This document shows positions 6,869-14,069 of a stretch of 22,086 nucleotides of DNA, piece after piece. Within the stretch, counting starts at the first letter, position 1; each line of letters starts with the position of its first letter. This DNA comes from JBOGEB01 sp050743125 (lineage in GTDB: Bacteria > Actinomycetota > Nitriliruptoria > Euzebyales > Egibacteraceae), in contig JBOGEB010000060.1 in NCBI GenBank assembly GCA_050743125.1, positions 1-22,086 of the forward strand. The letters are read 5' to 3'. The translations under genes and the position numbers were made by a program. The notes under the pieces were generated by a model. The model searched no databases. It had not been told where the DNA came from and was given only the letters and a program-made list of their open reading frames with translations.

Positions 6869-7510
6869 ATCGACCGAGAACCCCGGGTCAACGAGCGCAT
6901 CCTGGTGCCAGAGGTCCGCCTGATCGGCGCTGACGGCGAACAGATCGGGATCACGCCCCTGGCCGAGGCGCTGCGGCAGGCACGCGAACAGAACATGGAT
7001 CTGGTCGAGGTCGCGGCCAACGCCCGCCCCCCGGTGTGCCGCCTCATGGACTACGGGAAATACCGGTACCAGCAGGCGGTCAAAGCGAAGGAGGCCCGCA
7101 AGCGCCAGAGCCACATCGTCATCAAGGAGATGAAGATGCGGCCGAAGATCGACAACCACGACTACTCTACGAAGTCACGCCACGTCGAGCGTTTTCTTCG
7201 GGAGGGCAGCAAGGTCAAGGCGACCATCATGTTCCGTGGCCGGGAGATGGCCCATCAGGAGTTCGGTCAGCGTCTGCTCGACCGGCTCGCCGCCGACATG
7301 CAGGATATCGCGTACGTCGAGAGCGCCCCGAACGCCGAAGGCCGGAACATGACCATGGTCCTGGCTCCGTACAAGGACATGCTTGCGCAGACCAGGGAGT
7401 TGGGGGCACTCCCTCAGGAAGCCAAGGGCGAAGCCAAGGACACCGAACAGGCCAGCGACGCACGTCCAGCCGAGGGTGGCGAGGGCGGGCAGCAGGCCCG
7501 CGCTGGCTAG
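6869..7510 (+). CDS. infC: translation initiation factor IF-3 (AUC start)
   Basis: A 213-aa IF-3, which binds the 30S subunit and checks start-codon/initiator-tRNA pairing. The N-domain runs from REPRVNERILVPEVRLIG through MDYGKY; the linker is rich in K/R; the C-domain includes VIKEMKMRPKIDNHDY and KVKATIMFRGREMAH. The last ~35 residues are an acidic, low-complexity tail. The IF-3 start should lie just before RVNERI; the only well-placed codon is ATC 6869, 8 bases after GGAGG in the purine run 6854-6868. infC is known to use AUU-type starts so that IF-3 represses its own translation. The frame is open upstream, so ATG 6791 or other upstream starts could be mis-called. It heads an infC-rpmI-rplT group. 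Confidence 0.95.
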   Translation: MDREPRVNERILVPEVRLIGADGEQIGITPLAEALRQAREQNMDLVEVAANARPPVCRLMDYGKYRYQQAVKAKEARKRQSHIVIKEMKMRPKIDNHDYSTKSRHVERFLREGSKVKATIMFRGREMAHQEFGQRLLDRLAADMQDIAYVESAPNAEGRNMTMVLAPYKDMLAQTRELGALPQEAKGEAKDTEQASDARPAEGGEGGQQARAG

Positions 7511-7574
7511 AGCCCTTTACGGCTCCAGCGTCCACCGGAGGGCAAGGGACGAGCACCAAGGAAGGACAGACGCA

Positions 7575-7772
7575 ATGCCGAAGCAAAAGACCCACTCTGG
7601 AGCCAAGAAGCGATTCCGGGTGACCCGGACCGGAAAAGTCATCCAGCAACGAGTGGGCCTCAACCACATCCTCGAGAAGAAGTCCTCGCGCCGGAAGCGG
7701 CGTCTGAGCCAGACCGACACGCTCGCGGCCGGGGACGCCAAGCAGGTCAAGCGGCTGGTCGCCGGCCGCTAG
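7575..7772 (+). CDS. rpmI: 50S ribosomal protein L35
   Basis: A 65-aa basic ribosomal protein, full length, with the family start MPKQKTHSGAKKRF and the motif VGLNHILEKKSSRRKR. ATG 7575 follows AAGGAAGG at 7558-7565. Many further open codons precede this ATG in frame but have no L35 similarity. It lies 64 bases after infC, in the conserved IF3-L35-L20 order, and is made with them for 50S assembly. Confidence 0.97.
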   Translation: MPKQKTHSGAKKRFRVTRTGKVIQQRVGLNHILEKKSSRRKRRLSQTDTLAAGDAKQVKRLVAGR

Positions 7773-7976
7773 GATCTGGGACGAAAGATCGTGGTTACGT
7801 CGGCCGGGCCTCTGCGCTGAGTGCAGGGTTGACCCAGTACGTCAGCCGAACTCTGCACGTTGCATCGTGCAAGATTGGCCTGATGTTCGGGCCAATACTG
7901 CACAGCGCAGGCCGTGTTGCATGACAACCACGCTGGTCCTTATATGAGGACGGGACGATCCTAAGGAGTAGGACAG
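7773..7976 (+). promoter_or_regulatory. structured rpmI-rplT spacer with candidate rplT promoter
   Basis: A 204-nt gap with no gene. TGCACG/CGTGCA (7854-7859, 7866-7871) and ATTGGCC/GGCCAAT (7874-7880, 7890-7896) form perfect stems. GTGCAG (7821-7826) could pair with CTGCAC at 7853-7858 or at 7898-7903, giving competing folds. A promoter-like TTGCAT (7917-7922), 18 bases, TATATG (7941-7946) lies at the end, just before AAGGAG (7963-7968) and the rplT ATG. rpmI and rplT are usually only a few bases apart, so this gap is unusual. L20 autoregulation is one possible role. Confidence 0.45.
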
Positions 7977-8378
7977 ATGGCACGCGTCAAGCGTGGAGTG
8001 CACGGTCGCAAGCAGCAGCGTGCGGTGCTGGAGCAGGCGAAGGGGTTTCGGGGCGCGCACAGCCGGCGCTACCGGGTCGCCAACGAGTCGGTCATGCATG
8101 CGCTGCGGTACGCTTACCGCGACCGCCGCCGGCGCAAGGGCGACTTCCGCAAGCTCTGGATCGCCAGGATCAACGCCGCGGCGCGTCAGGACGGCTTGTC
8201 CTACAGCCGCTTCATCAACGGGCTGAAGCGTGCCGACGTCGAGGTCGACCGCAAGGTTCTCGCCGACCTTGCCGTCCGGGACCCGGACGCGTTCCGCGCG
8301 TTGGTCGAGGTCGCGAAGCAGGCGCTGCAGGCGGTGCCCGCCTCCGGTCATTCCCTTGAAGAGCGCCCTGCGGGGTAG
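7977..8378 (+). CDS. rplT: 50S ribosomal protein L20
   Basis: A 133-aa L20, an early-assembly 23S rRNA-binding protein. Family blocks are complete: MARVKRGVHGRKQQRAVLEQAKGF with the basic N-terminal arm, then YRDRRRRKGDFRKLWIARINAA and SYSRFINGLKRADVEVDRKVLADLA. The last ~20 residues are a short extension beyond the usual end. ATG 7977 follows AAGGAG by 8 bases. In other bacteria L20 represses its own operon by binding leader RNA; the structured spacer upstream would be a place to look for that. Confidence 0.98.
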   Translation: MARVKRGVHGRKQQRAVLEQAKGFRGAHSRRYRVANESVMHALRYAYRDRRRRKGDFRKLWIARINAAARQDGLSYSRFINGLKRADVEVDRKVLADLAVRDPDAFRALVEVAKQALQAVPASGHSLEERPAG

Positions 8379-8389
8379 CGATCGCAATC

Positions 8390-9223
8390 ATGCCCGTCGT
8401 CACGAGCGCCACGAACCCCGCGGTGAGGGCGGCGCGAAAGCTCGCCGCCCGCCGTGATCGCGCGCGCGCGGATGCGTTCCTCGTCGAAGGCCCACAGGCC
8501 GTCGGCGAGGCGGTCGACTGCCTGCGCCGGTTGTTCGTGACGCCGCGCGCGGCCCTGCGCGAACGGCGGTTGGTCGTCCGCGTCGCCAGATCTGGCATCG
8601 ACGTGGTGCACGTGACCGAGGACGTGCTTGCTCAGATCGCGGACACCGTGACGCCGCAGGGGGTGGTCGGGGTCGCGACCCTCCCGCCGGTCAGCCTGGC
8701 CGACGCGCTTCGAGCTGCGACGCTGCTCATTGTGGGTGTGGGGGTGGCGGATCCCGGTAACGTCGGGACGGTCATCCGCACGGCCGATGCCGCGGGCGCG
8801 GACGCGGTTGTGCTTACGACGGGAAGCGTCGATCCGTGCAACCCCAAGGCCGTGCGCGCGTCGGCGGGGTCGCTGTTCCACCTCCCCGTCATCGGCGACG
8901 TCGATTTCGACGCGGTGGTCGCCGGTTGCCGCGAGCGGGGGTTGTCGCTCGTCGCGGCCCATCCCGGCGCGCGGGCGGTGTACACGGAGGTGGACCTTCG
9001 CGCACCGACCGCCCTGGTGTTCGGCAACGAGGCTCACGGCCTGACCCGGGCGGCGCTCTCTGCCTGCGACGTCGCAGCGCGGGTTCCGATGTACGAGCGC
9101 GCCGGAGCCTCAGCCGAGTCCCTCAACCTCGCCATGACGGTCGCGATCGTGACGTACGAGGCGGTCCGGCAACGGGCTGTCAGCGGACTCGGCCAGCCCT
9201 CTCCGGTTGGGAGCGGTCCATGA
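8390..9223 (+). CDS. SpoU/TrmH-family RNA 2'-O-methyltransferase
   Basis: A 277-aa SAM-dependent RNA ribose methyltransferase of the SPOUT class. The N-terminal ~100 residues are the substrate-binding domain (FLVEGPQAVGEAVD). The trefoil-knot catalytic domain has DPGNVGTVIRTADAAGADAVVL, LVFGNEAHGL and ESLNLAMTVAIVTYE, the three family motifs. Its place after rplT matches the tsnR/rlmB-like gene of other actinobacteria. The target nucleotide cannot be told from sequence; 23S rRNA is likely. It begins 11 bases after rplT with a weak SD and overlaps the histidine kinase start by 4 bases. Confidence 0.92.
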   Translation: MPVVTSATNPAVRAARKLAARRDRARADAFLVEGPQAVGEAVDCLRRLFVTPRAALRERRLVVRVARSGIDVVHVTEDVLAQIADTVTPQGVVGVATLPPVSLADALRAATLLIVGVGVADPGNVGTVIRTADAAGADAVVLTTGSVDPCNPKAVRASAGSLFHLPVIGDVDFDAVVAGCRERGLSLVAAHPGARAVYTEVDLRAPTALVFGNEAHGLTRAALSACDVAARVPMYERAGASAESLNLAMTVAIVTYEAVRQRAVSGLGQPSPVGSGP

Positions 9224-10416
9224 TGGGGACGATGCCTGTCCGAAACGTCTCGGCGACGGCCCCAGGGGAGTCCGGGGGAATGCCCCCGATGACCGTGCGG
9301 GCGCCCGGCGGAACGCTCCCGACGGACAGGGACCTGTCCGCCCTCGAGTTGTTGCCCGACCCGACGCTCGTGGTCGACCGTGACGGGCGAGTGACGTACT
9401 GCAACTCGCTCGCGGCTCGGCTGCTCGGCGCACCGGCCGAGCGCGTCGTGGGCCGGTGGGCGGCGCAGGCTGTGCCCTTGGTCGACGAGGCGGGCAACGA
9501 CTGGTGGAGCGCCGTCCAGCCGCTCGCGGGCGACCCGCGCCTCCTTCCGCGGATCCCCGAGCGTGACCTCCGGCTCCAGGTCGCCGGCGGTCGCCAGCGG
9601 GCGGTGACCCTGACCGCCGCGCGGGTGGCGGGTGCCGACCGGCGGACCGCGCAGCTCGTCATCTCGCTCCGGCGGGCTGAGCGCCGCCAGCGACTCGACG
9701 CAACCCGCAGCGAGCTCGTCTCGACGGTGAGCCATGAGCTCCGCTCGCCGCTGACCAGCGTGAAAGGGTTCACGAAGACGCTGCTCGCGAAGTGGGACCA
9801 CTTCACCGACGAGCAGAAGCGGCAGATGCTCGCTACGGTCAACGAGGACGCCGACCGGGTCACGCGGCTCCTCGGCGAGCTGCTCGACGTCAGTCGGATC
9901 GACGCCGGCAGGCTCCAGCTTCGCCGCAGGATGGTCGACGTGCGCGAGATCGTGAACCGGGTCACCGCTCGGATGGCGGCACGGACAGAGCATGCCGACC
10001 GGGTCGAGACCCAGTTCAACGGCGAGGTGCCGCAGCTCTACGCCGATCCTGACAAGGTGGAGCAGATCTTCACGAACCTGATCGAGAACGCGATGAAGTA
10101 CGGCGAGGGGCCGGTCAGCGTCAGCGTGCGTGTTCACGACGAGGTGGTTCAGTTCACCGTCGCGGACCAGGGCGCGGGCATCCCCCCATCGCATCTCGTC
10201 CACATCTTCACGAAGTTCTTCCGCCGTCCCGGCGAGCGGCGCACCGGGACTGGCCTCGGCCTGTACATCACCAAGGGCATCGTCGAGGCGCACGGCGGTC
10301 GCATCTGGGCGCAGAGCGAGCAGGGCCAGGGCTCGCGATTCCACTTCACCCTGCCCCGTGGCGGCCTAGAGCTCGCCGGCATCGACTTCGACGCGTTGCG
10401 AGGGAAAAAGCCATGA
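9220..10416 (+). CDS. soluble PAS-domain histidine kinase
   Basis: A 398-aa sensor kinase. Residues 1-40 are low complexity; a PAS domain spans about 41-150 (LLPDPTLVVDRDGRVTYCN). The HisKA domain has VSHELRSPLTSVKGF with H172. The ATPase domain has the N box NLIENAMKYG (N290), G1 DQGAGIP near 316, FTKFF, and G2 GTGLGLYI near 343. No membrane helix is present, so it senses something in the cytosol. ATG 9220 is in an ATGA overlap with the methyltransferase stop; ATG 9223 and 9280 are alternatives. A PAS kinase between the SpoU gene and pheS is also found in Streptomyces. The lone receiver gene at 18705 is its likely partner, nine kilobases away. Bases 9260-9320 resemble part of the argF leader. 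Confidence 0.92.
   Translation: MMGTMPVRNVSATAPGESGGMPPMTVRAPGGTLPTDRDLSALELLPDPTLVVDRDGRVTYCNSLAARLLGAPAERVVGRWAAQAVPLVDEAGNDWWSAVQPLAGDPRLLPRIPERDLRLQVAGGRQRAVTLTAARVAGADRRTAQLVISLRRAERRQRLDATRSELVSTVSHELRSPLTSVKGFTKTLLAKWDHFTDEQKRQMLATVNEDADRVTRLLGELLDVSRIDAGRLQLRRRMVDVREIVNRVTARMAARTEHADRVETQFNGEVPQLYADPDKVEQIFTNLIENAMKYGEGPVSVSVRVHDEVVQFTVADQGAGIPPSHLVHIFTKFFRRPGERRTGTGLGLYITKGIVEAHGGRIWAQSEQGQGSRFHFTLPRGGLELAGIDFDALRGKKP
9260..9320 (+). repeat. 61-bp repeat inside the kinase gene (copy of argF-leader segment)
   Basis: CCCCAG...GCCCCCGATGAC...GGCGGAACGCTCCC aligns with 19135-19194 (CCCCAG...GCCCCCGATGAC...GGCGGAGCGCTCCC) over ~61 bases, by eye about three quarters identical. It encodes the low-complexity stretch just before the PAS domain. 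Confidence 0.5.
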
Positions 10417-10456
10417 GCCGGATGGCGGTGAACTTGACATGAGCCGGATGGCGGTC
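10412..10456 (+). repeat. 27-bp tandem duplication between kinase and pheS
   Basis: CATGAGCCGGATGGCGGT occurs at 10412-10429 and again at 10439-10456, offset 27 bases. The first copy includes the kinase stop codon. The duplication fills nearly the whole 48-base gap before pheS and may have moved pheS away from an original overlap with the kinase end. Confidence 0.85.
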
Positions 10457-10464
10457 AAGCGAAC

Positions 10465-11487
10465 GTGAGCGGCGATCTGGAGCAGATCCATAGCGAGGCG
10501 CTCGCCGCGATCAAGGGCGCGTCGTCGTTGGAGGAGCTCGACGCCGCACAAGCGCAGATCAGCGGACGGCGCGGGGCGCTCACGATGGCGCAGCGGCGGA
10601 TCGGCGCATCGCCGTCCCAGCAGCGCCGCGAGATCGGTGCCCGGCTGAACGCGGTACGCGCGGAGGTCGCCCAGGCCCTGGCAGCTCGGCGCGCTGAGCT
10701 GGATGCCGAGCGTGACCAGGTCGTGCTCGCTGCCGAGGCGATCGACGTCACGCTGCCGCCGCGCGTGCCGCGGCGCGGGAGCCTCCACCCGCTGCGCGAG
10801 ACGATGGACGCGATGCTCGACGTGTTCGTCGGCCTCGGGTACACCGTCGTCGCCGGTCCGGAGGTCGAAAGCGACTGGTACAACTTCGACGCGCTCAACA
10901 CGCCGATCGACCATCCGGCGCGGACGCTGCAGGACACGATCTACGTCCGCCCGCTTGTGCCCGGCGCCGAGCCCCGCGAGGACGGCACGACGGGGATCCT
11001 GCTCCGCACTGAGACCTCGCCGGGACAGATCCGCACGATGCTCACGCAGCCGCCGCCCGTCTACGTCGCGATCCCGGGGCGGGTCTATCGGCAGGACACC
11101 CCGGACGCGACGCATCTTCCGGCGTTCCACCAGATCGAGGGGTTCGCGGTCGACGAGGGCCTGTCGATGGCCGACCTGCGCGGCACGCTCGCGGAGCTCG
11201 CGAAGGCGCTGCTCGGCGAGGAGACCGGGGTGCGCTTGCGACCGCACTACTTCCCCTTCACCGAGCCGTCCGCCGAGTTGGACGCGTTCTTCGAGGGCCG
11301 GTGGATGGAGCTGCTCGGTGCCGGCATGGTGCATCCCGAGGTCCTGCGCAACGGCGGCTACGATCCCGAGAGGGTTCAGGGCTTCGCGTTCGGTGCCGCC
11401 GTCGAGCGGATGGCGATGGTCAGGCACGGCGTGAGCGACATGCGCCTGCTCGTCGAGCACGACCTCCGCTTCCTGTCTGCCTTTTGA
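10465..11487 (+). CDS. pheS: phenylalanine-tRNA ligase alpha subunit
   Basis: A 340-aa class II synthetase catalytic subunit that forms an alpha2-beta2 enzyme with PheT and charges tRNA-Phe. Residues 1-90 are the coiled-coil tRNA-binding arm; the catalytic core follows. Motifs are GYTVVAGPEVESDWYNFDAL, HPARTLQDT, LLRTETSPGQ (usual LLRTHTSPVQ, so His is replaced by Glu), FHQIEGFAVD and motif 3 GFAFGAAVERMAM. It starts at GTG 10465 with no clear SD. Length is normal. The leader shows no T-box. Confidence 0.97.
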   Translation: MSGDLEQIHSEALAAIKGASSLEELDAAQAQISGRRGALTMAQRRIGASPSQQRREIGARLNAVRAEVAQALAARRAELDAERDQVVLAAEAIDVTLPPRVPRRGSLHPLRETMDAMLDVFVGLGYTVVAGPEVESDWYNFDALNTPIDHPARTLQDTIYVRPLVPGAEPREDGTTGILLRTETSPGQIRTMLTQPPPVYVAIPGRVYRQDTPDATHLPAFHQIEGFAVDEGLSMADLRGTLAELAKALLGEETGVRLRPHYFPFTEPSAELDAFFEGRWMELLGAGMVHPEVLRNGGYDPERVQGFAFGAAVERMAMVRHGVSDMRLLVEHDLRFLSAF

Positions 11488-11521
11488 GAGGCTGCTGACG
11501 AATGAGTAGCCGCTGCATTGG

Positions 11522-11555
11522 CCTGCTCTCCTCCGCGAATGCGGAGGAAAGCTGC
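11522..11555. repeat. REP-like hairpin, copy C
   Basis: TCCTCCGC (11529-11536) and GCGGAGGA (11541-11548) pair perfectly around GAAT. The 3' arm continues AAGCTGC, as in copies A and B at 3183-3277, but the outer left arm (CCTGCTC) has decayed. It lies in the 108-base pheS-pheT gap, which otherwise shows no gene or clear signal. Confidence 0.6.
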
Positions 11556-11595
11556 CGTGTGAGCGGAACGATCCTAGTGATGAAGAGGACCGAAG

Positions 11596-14019
11596 GTGCT
11601 CGTCCCGCTTTCCTGGCTGCTCGACTACGTCGACCCCGGCTTGCCGGTCGAGGCACTGGCCGACGTGCTCACGATCGGCGGCCTCAACGTCGAGGCCATC
11701 CACTATCCGACCGGCGGAATCCGCGGCGTGAAGGTCGCCGAGGCCGCCGCGATCGAGCGTCTCCAAGGCGCGGACCGGTTGTGGCTCGTCCAGGCGTTCG
11801 ACGGTGAGCGGACGCATCAGATCGTCTGCGGTGCCGCGAACTACCAGGTCGGCGATCGAGTGCCGGCCGCGCTGCCAGGCGCGACGTTGCACGGCGGCCT
11901 CGAGATTTCCCGTCGGAAGGTACGCGGGGTCGTGTCGAACGGGATGCTCTGCAGCCGCCGCGAGCTCGGCGTCGGCGAAGACCACAGCGGGATCTGGGTC
12001 CTCGACCGCGACGCGCCGCTCGGCGCCGACCTCACCGAGTGGCTCGACCTCGACGATCCCGTCCTGGAGCTGGAGATCACCCCGGACCGCGGCTACGCGC
12101 TGTCGATGATCGGGGTGGCCCGCGACGTCGCTGCGCTGACCGGGGCCGAGTTGTACGTGCCGGAAGCGAGGCTGAACCCCGGCGGCGATCCCGGGGTGCC
12201 GGTCGACATCCTCGACCCGGACCGCTGTCCGCGGTTCGACGCCCGGGTGATCCGCGGAGTGACGGTGGGGCCGTCGCCGGCGTGCGCCCAGCGGCGTCTC
12301 GCGGCTGCCGGGATGCGGCCAGTCTCGAACATCGTCGATGTGACGAACTACGTGATGCTCGAGACCGGCAACCCGACGCACGCGTATGACCTTGGGCTCC
12401 TGGCCGGTCCGCGGATCGAGGTCCGTACCGCCCGTCCAGGCGAGACGCTCGTCACGCTCGACGGCGAGACACGGACCCTCGACCCCGACGACCTGCTGAT
12501 CTGTGACGAGAACGGCCCCATTGCGCTCGCTGGAGTGATGGGCGGGGAGCCGACCGAGATCAACGAGACGACCCGCGACGTGCTCTTGGAGGTCGCGAAC
12601 TTCACCGCCCGCACCGTGCTGCGGACCGCGCGGCGGCATCGGCTCCACACCGCTGGCTCGTACCGGTGGGCGCGTAACGTGCCGCCGGAGACCGTGCCGC
12701 TTGCCGCGAGCCGGTGCGCCGATCTCGTCGTCGACCTGGCCGGCGGCCACGTGACCGGTGGCACTGACCACTATCCGAACCCGCTTGAGCGCGAGGCGAT
12801 CCTGTTGCGGCCCGCGCGCGTGCGGAGCTACCTCGGGATCGACCTCGACTCGCTCGATCAGCTCGAGGCGCTCGAGGCGATCGGCTGCATCGAGCTGCCC
12901 TCCAGAGGCAACACGCTGTTGGTGGTTCCGCCCGCATACCGGCCTGACCTGCGTATCGATGTCGACCTCTACGAGGAGATCGCCCGGGTCTACGGGTACG
13001 ACAAGATCCCGTCGCGGGTGCCGTCGTCGGGGACGGCCGGTGGGCGGAGCCCTGACGATGACGCCGTCCGCGCGGTCCGGCGGGCTCTGGCCGGCGCTGG
13101 CTGGACCGAGGTGTTGGCGTTCCCGTTCGTTGCGGACGAGGATCTTGAGGCGCTCGGGCTCGCGCCGGACGACCGGCGCCGGGACCCGGTCGCGTTGGTC
13201 AACCCCTTGTCGAAGGAGGAGTCGGTCCTCCGCACGACGCTGCTGCCGGGGCTGGCGCGGGTTGTGCGGCACAACGTGAACCGCCAGGCGAGCGACATCG
13301 CTTTGTTCGAGGCAGGACGGGTGTTCCTGCCGCCCACCGCGGACGAGCCGGGCGCCGACGGCGGGCCCACCGGCGTCGTGCTCCCGGCTGAGCCGCTCAT
13401 GCTCGGGTTCGCGGCTTGCGGCGACTTCGAGATCGCGCGGCACGACAAACCGGGTCGGGCTGCGGACCTCTTCGACCTGCTCGGCGCAGTGGAGGTGGCC
13501 CGGCGAGCGGTGGGGCGCGGCGCGATGACGACCGTGCCGACCACCGAGCTGCCCTACCACCCCGGCCGCGCGGCGCACGTGCTGATCGACGGCGAGGACC
13601 TCGGCGTCGTCGGCGAGCTCCACCCGCGGGTGATCGCCGCGTACGAGCTGCCCGCGAGGACCCTGGCTGGCGAGCTGCGCCTCGACCGGCTGTGCGCCGG
13701 CGGCATCCGCCTGGCCGTCGCCCCCGTGCCGTCGCCCCTGCCCGGCCTGCGCTTCGACGTCGCGGTGCTCGTCGATGAGTCCGTGCCGGCCGCAGCGGTC
13801 GAGGCCGCGGTGATCGAGGCCGCGGGGCCGCTCCTGGTTTCCTGCCGGCTGTTCGACGTGTTCCGCGGGCCTCAGCTCGGCGAGGGCCGCAAGAGCCTCG
13901 CCTACTCGTTGCGCCTCGACGAGCCTGCCCGCCAGCTCACCGACGTCGACGAGCGCGCGGCGATCGAGGCCATCGCCATCGCCGTTGCCGAGCGCGTGGG
14001 CGGCGTCCTGCGCCGCTGA
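11596..14019 (+). CDS. pheT: phenylalanine-tRNA ligase beta subunit
   Basis: An 807-aa beta subunit. The domains are in standard order: an EMAP-like tRNA-binding domain (about 38-150, with ISRRKVRGVVSNGMLCSRRELG), the B3/B4 editing domain (about 200-395, with NIVDVTNYVMLETGNPTHAYD near 243), the B5 domain (from about 405), the catalytic-like core (DLYEEIARVYGYDKIP, LVNPLSKEESVLRTTLLPGL) and a C-terminal FDX-ACB anticodon-binding domain (about 713-807). GTG 11596 gives the family start MLVPLSWLLDYV; GAGGACCGAAG precedes it. PheS is 108 bases upstream. The argC promoter lies 15 bases after its stop. Confidence 0.97.
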   Translation: MLVPLSWLLDYVDPGLPVEALADVLTIGGLNVEAIHYPTGGIRGVKVAEAAAIERLQGADRLWLVQAFDGERTHQIVCGAANYQVGDRVPAALPGATLHGGLEISRRKVRGVVSNGMLCSRRELGVGEDHSGIWVLDRDAPLGADLTEWLDLDDPVLELEITPDRGYALSMIGVARDVAALTGAELYVPEARLNPGGDPGVPVDILDPDRCPRFDARVIRGVTVGPSPACAQRRLAAAGMRPVSNIVDVTNYVMLETGNPTHAYDLGLLAGPRIEVRTARPGETLVTLDGETRTLDPDDLLICDENGPIALAGVMGGEPTEINETTRDVLLEVANFTARTVLRTARRHRLHTAGSYRWARNVPPETVPLAASRCADLVVDLAGGHVTGGTDHYPNPLEREAILLRPARVRSYLGIDLDSLDQLEALEAIGCIELPSRGNTLLVVPPAYRPDLRIDVDLYEEIARVYGYDKIPSRVPSSGTAGGRSPDDDAVRAVRRALAGAGWTEVLAFPFVADEDLEALGLAPDDRRRDPVALVNPLSKEESVLRTTLLPGLARVVRHNVNRQASDIALFEAGRVFLPPTADEPGADGGPTGVVLPAEPLMLGFAACGDFEIARHDKPGRAADLFDLLGAVEVARRAVGRGAMTTVPTTELPYHPGRAAHVLIDGEDLGVVGELHPRVIAAYELPARTLAGELRLDRLCAGGIRLAVAPVPSPLPGLRFDVAVLVDESVPAAAVEAAVIEAAGPLLVSCRLFDVFRGPQLGEGRKSLAYSLRLDEPARQLTDVDERAAIEAIAIAVAERVGGVLRR

Positions 14020-14033
14020 CGCACAGTTGCCCC

Positions 14034-14068
14034 TTGCCTTTTGTGCATAGGAAGCGCATAGTTATTCA
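14034..14068 (+). promoter_or_regulatory. argC promoter with overlapping ARG box
   Basis: TTGCCT (14034-14039), 17 bases, CATAGT (14057-14062) form a good sigma-A-type promoter. CGCATAGTTATTCA (14055-14068) matches the ARG box core TGAATWWWWATTCA at 11 of 14 positions and covers the -10. A second TGCAT half-site lies at 14044-14048. ArgR, encoded downstream at 20256, would be expected to repress here. The predicted start of transcription falls at or within a base or two of the argC ATG. Confidence 0.6.
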
Positions 14069-14069
14069 C

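Noticed and set aside
6439..6933. Plus-strand frames in the infC leader as possible small proteins
   Set aside because: Arginine-rich translations, no SD, overlap with hairpins and infC; better explained as RNA leader.
7829..7857. TTGACC-17-TCTGCA as rplT promoter
   Set aside because: Good -35 but poor -10; TTGCAT-18-TATATG further downstream fits better.
9034..10344. 436-codon minus-strand frame opposite the histidine kinase
   Set aside because: The plus-strand kinase has all catalytic boxes; the minus frame is its shadow.
10366..13623. 1085-codon open frame on the minus strand
   Set aside because: It is antisense to pheS and most of pheT, both clear family members on the plus strand. Long empty antisense frames are expected in GC-rich genes, and its translation (rich in R, H, D, V, P) shows no domain.
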